DNA from: Lewinellaceae bacterium
GTDB lineage: Bacteria > Bacteroidota > Bacteroidia > Chitinophagales > Saprospiraceae
NCBI GenBank assembly: GCA_020636435.1
Contig: JACJXX010000002.1
Coordinates: 930,001-994,000, forward strand
Direction of reading: 5' to 3'
DNA length: 64,000 nt
Positions 32,631 to 40,586 of this stretch are shown one piece after another. The notes below the pieces were generated by a model, which did not search any database, was not told the DNA's origin, and worked only from the letters and a program-made list of their open reading frames with translations. Both the position numbers and the translations under genes were made by a program. The stretch's first letter is position 1, and every line of letters begins with the position of its first letter.

Positions 32631-33950
32631 TTATGGGCCCATCAGCAGGTCAATACACAACGCCGCCGACCAGGAGAAAGTATCCGTCCCGCACCCTACC
32701 CCATCCATATCTCCAATCCGGGGGTCGAAATACTCATAAATGCCGTGTTTTTCCAACAATTCCAGGCTGTGCTGCCGGACCCGGGCGGCCATATCCTCCA
32801 TATCGTAGCGCAGCAGGCCGTGGTAGAGCAGCCAGTTCATGTTGATCCACACCGGGCCGCGCCAGTATTTTTTGAAGTCCACGTCTTCGGCCAGCAGGCT
32901 GTAGGTGGGGCAAAGGTGGATGTCGGTGCGTTTTCCGCCGAATAGCTCGCTCTCCAGGGTGAGCAGCATCTTTTCCGCCTGCTCCTGGGTGGGCACGTCC
33001 CCGCACAGGGGCATCAGGCCGGAGGAGGTGTATACGGGGATGAGTTCCTCGTTGCGCAGGTCGTAGGCGTTGTAGAGGCCGCGCTCTTCGTCCCAGAGCT
33101 TTTCGTTCATGCTGTACCGGGTGAGTTCATCCCATTGAACGATCTCGGTGACGTCTTCTCCCAGCAGCCCTCCGATCTGAACGAGGCATTCATTCGACCA
33201 GGCCAGTACGCCATTGAAGAGGGGATCCTGGATGAGAAAGGGGCACTGCTCGTAGATGGCCGCATCGTCATAGTTGTTTTGTCGAAAGAGGTCCACCAGG
33301 TAGACGTAGCGGTCGTAGTCTTCCTGAGTAGGGCGGTGCTTGGCGGCCTGGGGGTTTTGCAGGTCCTTGCGCTCGTAGGGGGGGATTTTCAATTTGGAGA
33401 TATCCATGCGTTTCAGGGCGCTGTCCCAAATCGGAGAATTGTCGGTGCCGCCTTCCCAGGGATGGCGGATGTACACCAGGCCCTCTTCGTGCGGGTCGCG
33501 GTATTGGTAGAGGTAGCGGTGCAGGTGCACTACTTTGGGGTACATTTCCTTCAGGAAAGCCTTTGCCCGTTGTTTATCTTCGGCAATTTCGTAAATGCGC
33601 CAGAGGGCGAAGCCGTGAACCGGCGGCATGGTGATGCCGGAAGTTCGGGGCGATTCAGGCGCATTCGGGGAGCGATGGGCCAGCCAGAAATCAGGCCCGG
33701 GGAAGTAGCGGGCGTTGGGGTCTTCGCCGAAGACGATCTGCGGCAGCAAGCCGTTGGCCCATTGGGCGCTGAAGAGGTGGCGCAGGTCCGCCTCGGCCCT
33801 GTCCATGTTGTAATGGGCGTTGCCAATGGCGATGAAACCGGCGTCCCAGTTCCATTGATGGGGATAAAGGCTGGGAGCCGGCTTGGTGAAGGTTCCGTTC
33901 CAGTTGTTTTCCAGGACGCCTTGTGCTGTTTTTAATAGTGTTTCGTACAT
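32631..33950 (-). CDS. GH63-like (MGH1) glycoside hydrolase, possibly glucosylglycerate/mannosylglycerate hydrolase
   Basis: This 439-residue (alpha/alpha)6-barrel protein has YPHQWNWDAGFIAIG, NGLLPQIVFGEDPNARYFPGPDFW, PWEGGTDNSPIWDSALKRM and YWRGPVWINMNWLLYHGL. These match the GH63-related hydrolases of glucosylglycerate or mannosylglycerate (compatible solutes) and the GH37/GH63 clan. The Asp in NWDAGF and the Asp/Glu of the PVWIN region area are the likely catalytic acids. No signal peptide is seen. The ATG at 33950 gives the family start; an in-frame ATG at 34007 is less likely. The exact substrate is undecided. Confidence 0.78.
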   Translation of the reverse strand: MYETLLKTAQGVLENNWNGTFTKPAPSLYPHQWNWDAGFIAIGNAHYNMDRAEADLRHLFSAQWANGLLPQIVFGEDPNARYFPGPDFWLAHRSPNAPESPRTSGITMPPVHGFALWRIYEIAEDKQRAKAFLKEMYPKVVHLHRYLYQYRDPHEEGLVYIRHPWEGGTDNSPIWDSALKRMDISKLKIPPYERKDLQNPQAAKHRPTQEDYDRYVYLVDLFRQNNYDDAAIYEQCPFLIQDPLFNGVLAWSNECLVQIGGLLGEDVTEIVQWDELTRYSMNEKLWDEERGLYNAYDLRNEELIPVYTSSGLMPLCGDVPTQEQAEKMLLTLESELFGGKRTDIHLCPTYSLLAEDVDFKKYWRGPVWINMNWLLYHGLLRYDMEDMAARVRQHSLELLEKHGIYEYFDPRIGDMDGVGCGTDTFSWSAALCIDLLMGP

Positions 33951-34073
33951 GGTGTTTAGAATTGTTAGGATTGACGCCGAAGCGATGACGGCGGGCGACT
34001 GTCCCAAGTTGGCGGCAATACAGTGAGGAATGCTTTCCTTACTGGTTTATTTTTTAATCACTATTTAAAGATA

Positions 34074-34081
34074 CAAAGATA
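34074..34081 (-). promoter_or_regulatory. Candidate -7 box TATCTTTG (minus strand)
   Basis: Read on the minus strand, TATCTTTG fits TAnnTTTG and lies about 125 bp upstream of the GH63-like gene start, at the end of the App1 gene. A second near match, TATCTTTA, follows at once. The assignment is tentative. Confidence 0.3.
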
Positions 34082-34085
34082 GCAG

Positions 34086-35195
34086 TTACAACAACCGTTC
34101 CTTCCTGAAGTGCTCAAAGATTTCGAGCTGTATCAGCCCCCGCCCGGCGGCATCTCTTGCCGCCTGGGCATAATCCTGCACCACCTGGATATCGGCGCCG
34201 GTTTTTTCAATGAAGCGGGCGATGCGGCGGGCGCGGCGGCCCGAACGCACATCGCGGATATAAGTAGCGGCAATGCGCCCCGGAAACTCCTGGGCCACCG
34301 CCCAGTAGATGTAGGCGTCTTTTTCCCCGCTGTCGCCGATGAGGATGAACGGCAGCTCGGGGTAAGTTTGCAAAATGCGCACGATGCTGCTGTGTTTGTG
34401 CCCTTTGTAGTTTTTGGGCTGTTCCTCATAGGGGATGCCGAAATCGCGCAGCAGGATGGGCCCGTTGGGCAGGCCGTTCAGGCTGAGGAATTCTTCCAGC
34501 AGGTCATACAAGTTCCAGGGGCTGTTGGAAACGTAGAAGACTGGATTGCCAGGCGCTTCCTGATGGCCGCGGTGGAGGGCCTGGAAAAAAGCCGCCGCCT
34601 GGCTGAAGCTTTGCCGCAGGGCCGCGCTTTTCAGCAAGGTGTGGTAGAGCACCCGCAATTTGAGCAAAGAGGTAACATCGGTTTGCAACACCGTATCGTC
34701 AATGTCGCTGATGACGCCAAACTCCGCCCGGGCCGGCGGAATGAGCAGGCTGCCGCTGGCCCGGGCGCCGACCTTGCGGAAAGGAGTGGCAGTAACCTCT
34801 ATGCGCGCTTCCCGCCAGGGCTCTTCCCTTTCGGGTAAAGGATCAGGCAGTTTGCCGTCGAATTGAAAATAGCCCTCCACATCTGTGGTGAGTTGTATCT
34901 CGTTGTCTCCAATCTGGATCAGCAGTTGGGCGCCGCCTATTTCCCGGCTGCTGAACCGCTTGTAATTGTTGATGAGCGCCCGCCAGCGCGAGTTGACGTT
35001 CCGGGCGATGATGCGCCGGTCTTTCAGCACCCTTCCTTTCAGGTAAGCCCGCTCCCGCCGCCCGTAGCCGCGATAGGTGGCCACCATCACCGGCCAGGTG
35101 GGCTTATATCCCAACCGGCTTTTCGCCCAACTGGAAAAGCGGCTGGAAATGCGGTCTAAGCGCCTGAGCAACTGAAGGAGGTAGTCCTTCACCAT
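34086..35195 (-). CDS. App1-family (DUF2183) phosphatidate phosphatase-like protein
   Basis: This 369-residue protein contains the App1/DUF2183 core with the HAD-like catalytic motif FGVISDIDDTVLQTD. FYVSNSPWNLYDLLEEFL and FILIGDSGEKDAYIY follow at the spacing of a haloacid-dehalogenase phosphatase. The N-terminal half (about 45-160) is a beta-rich domain typical of App1 proteins (RAYLKGRVL, VEGYFQFDGKLPDP). Yeast App1 dephosphorylates phosphatidate; bacterial homologues are uncharacterised. No signal peptide is seen. It lies downstream of mbnH in the same direction, separated by a hairpin. Confidence 0.82.
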   Translation of the reverse strand: MVKDYLLQLLRRLDRISSRFSSWAKSRLGYKPTWPVMVATYRGYGRRERAYLKGRVLKDRRIIARNVNSRWRALINNYKRFSSREIGGAQLLIQIGDNEIQLTTDVEGYFQFDGKLPDPLPEREEPWREARIEVTATPFRKVGARASGSLLIPPARAEFGVISDIDDTVLQTDVTSLLKLRVLYHTLLKSAALRQSFSQAAAFFQALHRGHQEAPGNPVFYVSNSPWNLYDLLEEFLSLNGLPNGPILLRDFGIPYEEQPKNYKGHKHSSIVRILQTYPELPFILIGDSGEKDAYIYWAVAQEFPGRIAATYIRDVRSGRRARRIARFIEKTGADIQVVQDYAQAARDAAGRGLIQLEIFEHFRKERLL

Positions 35196-35224
35196 TTTTT
35201 GCTGTGAAATTAAGGGTTATTGGC

Positions 35225-35287
35225 GAAGGAATGAAGGAATGAGTGAAGGAGTGAATGTGCTACGTTCCTTCATTCCATCATTCCTTC
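35225..35287. terminator. GGAATGAA-type imperfect hairpin at the 3' end of the copper cluster
   Basis: The left arm (GAAGGAATGAAGGAATGAG) and the right arm (TTCCTTCATTCCATCATTCC) are largely complementary across a GTGAATGTGCTACG loop. The right arm overlaps the stop region of the di-haem protein gene (35278). It probably ends the minus-strand operon and shares its composition with the tract at 16354-16410. Confidence 0.5.
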
Positions 35288-36294
35288 CTAAAGGCTGGAT
35301 TGGCGATAAACGCATTATCTGTGAGCGTCCGCAGGAAAGCGGCAAGATTTGCTTTTTCCGTTTCACTGAGTTGCAGCGGATGAATCAAGGTATCCTTGTT
35401 GGGATGGGCGGAGCCGCCGCTGTTGTAGTGCTCGATGACGGCTTCGAGGGAGGGCAGGCTGCCGTCGTGCATATAAGGGGCGGTGAGGGCGATGTTGCGC
35501 AGGGTGGGCACCCGGAATTTACCTTCGTCTTCTGTTTTCAGCGTAACCCGGCTCCGGCCGGGGTCTTCGTAGATGGTGTACAGGCCGTTGTTGCGAAAGC
35601 TGTTATCGGTCAAATTGAAACCCTGGTGGCAATGGCCGCAGCCCAGGCGTTCGCTGAAAAACAGGGACATGCCCTCCTGTTCGGCTGCATTCAGGGCGGT
35701 TTCCGCTCCGTTATTGTAGCGGTCGTACCGCGAATCTCCGCTGATGAGGGTCCGCATGAATGCGCCCAGCGCCCGCGTGAGGGTAAAAGCGGAGGCTTCT
35801 TTGCCGTAAGCCCGCATAAAATCGTCCCGGTAATCAGGATGGGCGTTGAGGCGGCGTTCGGCCTCCGGCAGGGGCAGGTTCATCTCGTTGTGGTCTTCAA
35901 TGGGAACCACGGGCTGCAAGTCGAGTTTGACCACTCCGCCATCTTTATTGAGCCGGCCCAGGTAGGCTACATTGGCCAGGGTGGGCGCATTGCGCAGGCC
36001 GAGGCGCCCCTGCACTCCGGGGCTTATCGGGACGTCGTCGGCAAAAGCCAGGGACTGCTTGTGGCAACTGGCGCAGGAAATGGTGGAGTCCGCAGAAAGG
36101 ATGGGGTCGTAGAACAGGCGCTTGCCCAGGGCCACCCGGGCGACGGTCAGTTCGTTGTCTTCGGGGATTTCCGGATAAGGAAACCCGGCAGGCAATTCGA
36201 GGCTATAGGGTGTTTCATCCAAAGGGTTTCCCTCCTCCGGCTGGCAAGCTGGAGCAAGAAAAAGGGAGAGTATCAAAAAAAGGAAATATCTCAT
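35278..36294 (-). CDS. MbnH-like di-haem cytochrome c peroxidase-family lipoprotein
   Basis: From the ATG at 36294 this is 338 residues with a lipoprotein signal (MRYFLFLILSLFLAPAC). Two haem motifs are present: CASCH in DSTISCASCHKQSLAF and CGHCH in ERLGCGHCHQGFNL. Other MauG/CcpA-family features are FYDPILSAD, NAPTLANVAYLG and NIALTAPYMHDGSL. MbnH proteins of methanobactin operons are di-haem enzymes that oxidise a Trp of the partner MbnP, creating a copper site. Here the MbnP-like gene lies immediately upstream (36367), which supports that pairing over a plain H2O2 peroxidase. An upstream in-frame ATG at 36363 would overlap the MbnP stop region and add 23 unsupported residues. Confidence 0.82.
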   Translation of the reverse strand: MRYFLFLILSLFLAPACQPEEGNPLDETPYSLELPAGFPYPEIPEDNELTVARVALGKRLFYDPILSADSTISCASCHKQSLAFADDVPISPGVQGRLGLRNAPTLANVAYLGRLNKDGGVVKLDLQPVVPIEDHNEMNLPLPEAERRLNAHPDYRDDFMRAYGKEASAFTLTRALGAFMRTLISGDSRYDRYNNGAETALNAAEQEGMSLFFSERLGCGHCHQGFNLTDNSFRNNGLYTIYEDPGRSRVTLKTEDEGKFRVPTLRNIALTAPYMHDGSLPSLEAVIEHYNSGGSAHPNKDTLIHPLQLSETEKANLAAFLRTLTDNAFIANPAFRKE

Positions 36295-36366
36295 GAACAG
36301 AGGTAGCGAATGGCAAGGCATCTTCCGGGAAAACCCAGATGAAGATGCCTTGCACAAAAGCATTTG

Positions 36367-37131
36367 TTAATGTTCGTACTTAAATGCATTCGACAGGTTG
36401 TCCCGGAACTTGGTGGCCAGCGGAATTTCCTGGGTGGACAAGGCATGGGTAAAGTGCTCCTGAGGCAGGTCGATCCCCTCTAAAGCCTTTGCCAGGTCAA
36501 ATTCAAAGTGCATGTGGCCATCATTTTCCACATCGACGTCTTTATGGGTTACGAACTCCAGTGTTTTCAGCATATCGTCTGTCCCGAGGTGAAAGCTCAT
36601 CGCATCATCCGGTACGCCATCGGCATCGGTATCCACTTTGCCGTCTATCCGGATGAACTTATAGCCGCTATTCCAGCTCCAATGCATTTCGGGAAATTGC
36701 ACGCCCAGCGGATCATTCGGATCTTCGCTCCGGGTGGTGAAATCTTCGGTCGACTGGCTGTTGGTAAGGGGGTCTACCCCGATGAAAAAGCGGGCCATGT
36801 GGTAGTGCCCTTTCGCGAGTTCGCCTACTTCCTGCATGCCGGCGTCCGGAGTAACCAGCAGGTACTTGTCCTCTATCTCAGTAGGCACTCCTTCTTCCGA
36901 CATAAAGGTGATGCCGCCTACATAAAAGTTGGCAATGCTGAACTGCACCGCCGTGCCGTTGATGTTGTAAACCGTATTGGTGTCATAGGCCTCGCCGTCG
37001 ACGACGTAGTTGAACTCGAAGGCCATGTGCACATGATCTTCCTCAACCGGAGTATCATCCTTCTTGCAAGAGGAAAACAGGAGCGGGATCATCCCAAGAG
37101 AAACAAAAATAAAGATTTTAATCGATTTCAT
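36367..37131 (-). CDS. MbnP-like copper-binding lipoprotein
   Basis: This 254-residue protein has a lipoprotein signal (LLFSSC, Cys22). The body matches the MbnP family: FEFNYVVDGEAYDTN, VQFSIANFYVGGITFMSEEG, the diagnostic FPEMHWSWNSGYKFIRIDG and MSFHLGTDDMLKTLEF, and a C-terminal His-rich stretch (GHMHFEFDLAKAL). In characterised systems MbnP binds copper after its partner MbnH converts a Trp to kynurenine; Trp residues in HWSWNSG are candidates. It is directly upstream of the MbnH-like gene and downstream of the IS-disrupted lipoprotein gene, all in one orientation. Confidence 0.85.
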   Translation of the reverse strand: MKSIKIFIFVSLGMIPLLFSSCKKDDTPVEEDHVHMAFEFNYVVDGEAYDTNTVYNINGTAVQFSIANFYVGGITFMSEEGVPTEIEDKYLLVTPDAGMQEVGELAKGHYHMARFFIGVDPLTNSQSTEDFTTRSEDPNDPLGVQFPEMHWSWNSGYKFIRIDGKVDTDADGVPDDAMSFHLGTDDMLKTLEFVTHKDVDVENDGHMHFEFDLAKALEGIDLPQEHFTHALSTQEIPLATKFRDNLSNAFKYEH

Positions 37132-37240
37132 GCTTTTGAAATTTAATGGTTATTCAAAGACAAATTACGTCTGATTTAGCCTCACCACCAATGGTAGATT
37201 AGATATTGTCAGACTTTAAAATGACAGATCTTTCTTTTTA

Positions 37241-37437
37241 TTATTTAGCTGTAATTCCGATAGACTCGATCGTCCGGTTCTCGTCATGGTCAACGGCCTC
37301 TATCCGGATGCGGAATGCCTGGCCGGGCTCATCGGGAAGCAGGAATACCGTATCGACCCTGTGTTTTTTGGCGTGCAGGTGCTGCTTCTCGATAAGGGAA
37401 GGCATGCCATCCCGTTCATTGACCAGCCAGATGTATA
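37241..37437 (-). pseudogene. 3' part of a DUF4625-like lipoprotein gene split by IS630
   Basis: This 65-codon fragment (YIWLVNERDGMPSLIEKQ, then FLLPDEPGQAFRIRIEAVDH) continues the beta-sandwich begun in the fragment at 38569-38767. DUF4625-like domains have this order and a Lys/Asn-rich end (ESIGITAK). It lacks its own start and signal peptide, so it is probably not expressed as a functional product. Confidence 0.7.
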
Positions 37438-38568
37438 CTCGACGGCAATAGGTTTTGTGCAAATGAGTAGTAGGAAAAACGAGTAAGCATGGTAAATTAG
37501 AGTTGCACAAAACCAATTACCAATGCTTACTCTCAATATCAGCCAAGCCGATATTGTATCGGCAAATTACGAAAGAATTCACAATCCTGTGCTAGCCATC
37601 CGCAAGAGGATGGATGCCCTTTATTGGGCCAGCCAAGAATACAGCCGGCAGGAAGCCGCCCAGCTAAGCGGTGTACACCGCAACTCTGTAAAGAACTACA
37701 TCAAACTCTACAACAAAGGAGGGCTGGAAGCCTTGACAAGCTTTCAATACAAGGGTTTCGATTCAGTTCTTTCAGGATACCGTGTCACGCTTGAAGCTTA
37801 TTTTCGAGAACACCCTCCCCGCACAGCCAAGGAGGCGGCAGCCAGAGTGGAAGAGTTAACCGGCCAGGCATTAAGCGTGGACGAAGTGCGCCGCTTCATG
37901 CATAAGATTGGGATGAAGCCCCTCAAAACCGGCCATGTGCCCGGCAAGGCTAACCCTGAAAAGCAGCAGCAATTCCTGGATCAGGAGTTGTTGCCCTTAA
38001 TAGAAATGGCGCAAGCTGGGCAATGCCACCTGTTCTTCATGGATGCGGCTCACTTTATATTGATGCCTTTCGTAGGGATATTATGGTGTTTCGCCCGGAT
38101 GTTTATTAAAGCCGCTTCAGGCCGTAACCGGATCAATGTCCTTGGCGCCTTGAATTTCGTTACCCGCAAAATGGAAACTGTGGTGAACACAACCTATGTC
38201 AATGCCGATACAGTAGCCGAACTGTTGAAAAAGCTGGCGCAAAATTACACGGCATTGCCTTTATATGTGGTGTTGGACAATGCCCGCTACCAGCATTGCC
38301 ATTATATCAAAGAACTGGCCCTGTCGCTCAATATCCACCTTGTTTTCTTGCCGCCATACTCGCCTAACCTCAACCTAATCGAAAGAGTGTGGCGTTACAT
38401 TAAAAAGGATGTGTTGGGCACTCGATATTACGACTGTGCTGAAAAATTCCATAACGCCATCAGGCAAGCCCTCAATGATATCAATCATAACCCTGAAACC
38501 CAAAGCAGCCTCAAAACCTTGATTACGCCCAATTTTCAAACTTTTGCACAAAACCTATTGCAGTGAAG
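37438..38568. mobile_element. IS630-family insertion sequence, 1131 bp, apparently intact
   Basis: The ends are inverted repeats of about 28 bp with four mismatches, sharing GCAATAGGTTTTGTGCAAA, and each end is flanked by TA (37436-37437 and 38569-38570), the usual IS630/Tc1 target. A single full-length transposase gene fills the element. It is inserted in a lipoprotein gene of the copper cluster, in the opposite direction. Only this copy is present in the window. The match between inverted repeats and intact transposase suggest a recent, possibly active, insertion. Confidence 0.9.
37523..38566 (+). CDS. IS630-family transposase (DD34E)
   Basis: This 347-residue transposase has an N-terminal helix-turn-helix (YSRQEAAQLSGVHRNSVKNY, about 38-58), a second winged-helix region, and the DDE_3 catalytic core. 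The core shows HLFFMDAAHFILMPF, LYVVLDNARYQHCHYI and LPPYSPNLNLIERVWRYIKK. There are 34 residues between the second Asp and the Glu, the DD34E spacing of the IS630 family. The protein is not frameshifted. Its stop lies within the right inverted repeat. Confidence 0.93.
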   Translation: MLTLNISQADIVSANYERIHNPVLAIRKRMDALYWASQEYSRQEAAQLSGVHRNSVKNYIKLYNKGGLEALTSFQYKGFDSVLSGYRVTLEAYFREHPPRTAKEAAARVEELTGQALSVDEVRRFMHKIGMKPLKTGHVPGKANPEKQQQFLDQELLPLIEMAQAGQCHLFFMDAAHFILMPFVGILWCFARMFIKAASGRNRINVLGALNFVTRKMETVVNTTYVNADTVAELLKKLAQNYTALPLYVVLDNARYQHCHYIKELALSLNIHLVFLPPYSPNLNLIERVWRYIKKDVLGTRYYDCAEKFHNAIRQALNDINHNPETQSSLKTLITPNFQTFAQNLLQ

Positions 38569-38767
38569 TATAATAACTGTGCAGCCCGAGGTTTTCCTCG
38601 ATCTCAGCCACCAGCGGAACCTTCTCCCCACCCGGCAATTCAGCGCCATCCACGGGAGTAAGGATCGTAACCTCCGGCCCGAGTTGATCGAAGACAGGGT
38701 CTCCCTCTTTGCCGCAGGCGCTGAGCAGAAAAAAGCCTGAAAGGGCCAGTATTATTGAAGTTTTCAT
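38569..38767 (-). pseudogene. 5' part of a DUF4625-like lipoprotein gene split by IS630
   Basis: The fragment starts at ATG 38767 with a lipoprotein signal (MKTSIILALSGFFLLSAC). It then has EVTILTPVDGAELPGGEKVP and EENLGLHSYY before running into the IS right end. With the fragment at 37241-37437 it would make about 131 residues. The start lies about 18 bp after the stop of the upstream outer-membrane gene, so it was part of the same operon. The truncated product would read a few IS codons (TSLQ) and stop. Confidence 0.75.
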
Positions 38768-38784
38768 ACCAAAGGATAATTTTC

Positions 38785-39699
38785 TCAAATAAAATAGGTG
38801 AAATGCAGGGACGCCCTCGTGCGGGCCTCCACCAAACCGTTGTTCCAGTCCTGTTCCAACGGCAAGCTCCAGTTCAATCCGATATTATAGCGTTTCCAGT
38901 ACCATTCGGCGCCAAAAGTGGCGAACAGAGCGGACCCTCCGGTATTGGTCCGGTAATATCCGTTTTCTACATCCCATTCTGCATTTTCGTACAATATCGA
39001 GGCGCTCGTCATCAGCTGCCCTTCTCCAATGGCGTTCAGCCTAAAGACACCGGCGGCTCCCGTAAGGCGGCTTCCAAACCGATAGTCTGCTGAATTGGTG
39101 GAATTTATCCGATAGGTGCCGTCCAGGCTGGCGCCCCAACTGCCTATACGGGCGGTATAGGATAGGTTGAGCAAGGCATCCCAGCTACCGGTTCCCACCT
39201 GAAAATTGGGATTGACCACTTCCTCAGGCGCAGGTTGCTGAAATCTACCGGTTGGCGCTTTGCCGCCCATGCCAATGGCCAGGCGATGCCGCACTTTCAG
39301 CGATAAACTGTCGCTGTTGTCGAAAGCGGTAAAGCTCGCCATCACCAGCACGTCGCCGGCGCCGTTCACCAGGCGCGGATCGCCCTCATTGCTCCTGATG
39401 TGATGCGCATAGGGCACGACACCAAGCAACTGTATCCTGTCGGATAAGTGAAAGCGCCCCCTCAGTTCGATGGAGTTGAAGTATTCGTCAGCCCCGGCCG
39501 AAACCCTGGTAAACTCCGGGTCGGAGAAAGTGCGATAACGCTGATGCTGCCACCAAATGCCCAGATAATGGCCCGACTGCAGGGGCGTGAGCCCCAGATA
39601 AGCCTGAGACAGGCTGCACCCGCAGGCGTCACAGGCAGAAAGGCGGTGGGCAGGCACCAGGAATGCCAGCAAGAAGAGGATGTGGGAAAGGCTCCTCAT
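38785..39699 (-). CDS. Outer-membrane transporter-like beta-barrel with N-terminal CxxCxC motif
   Basis: This 304-residue protein has a signal peptide. A CDACGC cluster (Cys23, Cys26, Cys28) sits right after it, followed by repeated amphipathic strands (SGHYLGIWWQHQRYRTF, YFNSIELRGRFHLSDRIQLLG, GSALFATFGAEWYWKRYNIG) ending in Phe-Thr-Tyr-Phe-Ile as barrels do. I read it as an outer-membrane channel; the Cys cluster may bind copper or iron. It is the second gene of the MbnP/MbnH cluster. No named family is certain. Confidence 0.65.
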   Translation of the reverse strand: MRSLSHILFLLAFLVPAHRLSACDACGCSLSQAYLGLTPLQSGHYLGIWWQHQRYRTFSDPEFTRVSAGADEYFNSIELRGRFHLSDRIQLLGVVPYAHHIRSNEGDPRLVNGAGDVLVMASFTAFDNSDSLSLKVRHRLAIGMGGKAPTGRFQQPAPEEVVNPNFQVGTGSWDALLNLSYTARIGSWGASLDGTYRINSTNSADYRFGSRLTGAAGVFRLNAIGEGQLMTSASILYENAEWDVENGYYRTNTGGSALFATFGAEWYWKRYNIGLNWSLPLEQDWNNGLVEARTRASLHFTYFI

Positions 39700-39888
39700 G
39701 TCAATAATTTTTTAATTATCATACGAGCCGGAAATGAACCATGTCCGGAAACAGAAACTTTCCGGATTTGACTTTATGCTAATTCTCTTGCTTTACGCCT
39801 TATAGAAGCAGGAAGCAGAAGTTGCATTTCCGCTGCATTGCTTCCGCCTCAGTTGGTGCACAGCATTTGCTCAAAGAGAAAGAATTAG

Positions 39889-40278
39889 CTAGGCGAGAAA
39901 GGAAGGAGGGTGAAAAATATTACTGGAGAACAGCGCAGAAGGCTCATCCTGATAAAAGAACGTTCCGGAATGATGGCCAACGGACAGGGACAGTTCCTTC
40001 CATACTGCAGGCACTACAATAAACTGGAAAGCCGGGCATTGGTTTTTCCGGGCCGCTGGCGCCGGCGTTTCATCATCCGGGCTTTCTTCCAGCGCTTCAT
40101 ACATCTGATCGGAGATATAGCAACGCCCGCTGCAGAGCAGCTCCGGTTTATCTACGTTGACACAAAGTTCTTCGGCGATGAAACCCCGGTTCCACTCCAG
40201 CCAGAGCGACAGCCCGGGCAGGTACAACACCTGTGCCAGAAGCAGAGCCAGCAATGGAATGGATAAAAACGGGCGCAT
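39889..40278 (-). CDS. Small membrane-associated Cys-motif protein of the copper cluster
   Basis: This 129-residue protein has an N-terminal hydrophobic helix (LSIPLLALLLAQVLYLPGLS) and then ELCVNVDKPELLCSGRCYIS with Cys39, Cys49 and Cys53. The ELC-N-(8)-C-GRC pattern recurs in short Bacteroidota proteins (usually ENxxxPxLxCxGKC) found near metal uptake and copper genes; the function is unknown. It lies 190 bp upstream of the barrel gene in the same direction. A TACTTTTG box on the minus strand at 40312-40319 may be its promoter. Confidence 0.6.
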   Translation of the reverse strand: MRPFLSIPLLALLLAQVLYLPGLSLWLEWNRGFIAEELCVNVDKPELLCSGRCYISDQMYEALEESPDDETPAPAARKNQCPAFQFIVVPAVWKELSLSVGHHSGTFFYQDEPSALFSSNIFHPPSFLA

Positions 40279-40311
40279 GAAAACTGATTTTCAGGATAAT
40301 ATTGTCGGCCA

Positions 40312-40319
40312 CAAAAGTA
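40312..40319 (-). promoter_or_regulatory. Candidate -7 box TACTTTTG for the copper cluster
   Basis: The minus-strand octamer matches TAnnTTTG 34 bp upstream of the ATG at 40278. No -33 TTTG at standard spacing is evident. Confidence 0.4.
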
Positions 40320-40407
40320 AAAAAATTCTGGAGCAATAGCAGGGATTTATCATTATATTGTCCTGTGGAAGCCCAAAAGGGACAACATGGACAGGAATCG
40401 AGTAGGA

Positions 40408-40507
40408 CTAGTCCAAGCGGCACGAAATAACGGGTTATATTATGATACTGGAACCCTGCATTTAAGGGCTGGCGAATTCTCCCGTTATTTCGTTCTAGTC
40501 GCACTAG
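40408..40507. repeat. 100-bp imperfect palindromic element with CTAGT ends
   Basis: CGAAATAACGGG at 40423-40434 is exactly complementary to CCCGTTATTTCG at 40481-40492, and the outer ends CTAGT and ACTAG also match. The intervening bases are less conserved. It may be a decayed palindromic element of the CTAG-ended kind. Confidence 0.55.
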
Positions 40508-40586
40508 GAATACAATCCGTCCAGGAAGAGACAAACAGAAGCGCAACCGGGGCCGCGCTTCTGAATATTTAAAGTAAGGATCTTTT

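Larger units (their letters stand above)
40279..40586. other. Spacer with promoter candidate and a small palindrome
   Basis: This 308-bp spacer is upstream of the copper cluster. It contains the minus-strand -7 box TACTTTTG (40312-40319) and an inverted-repeat element at 40408-40507. No gene is seen. Confidence 0.5.
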
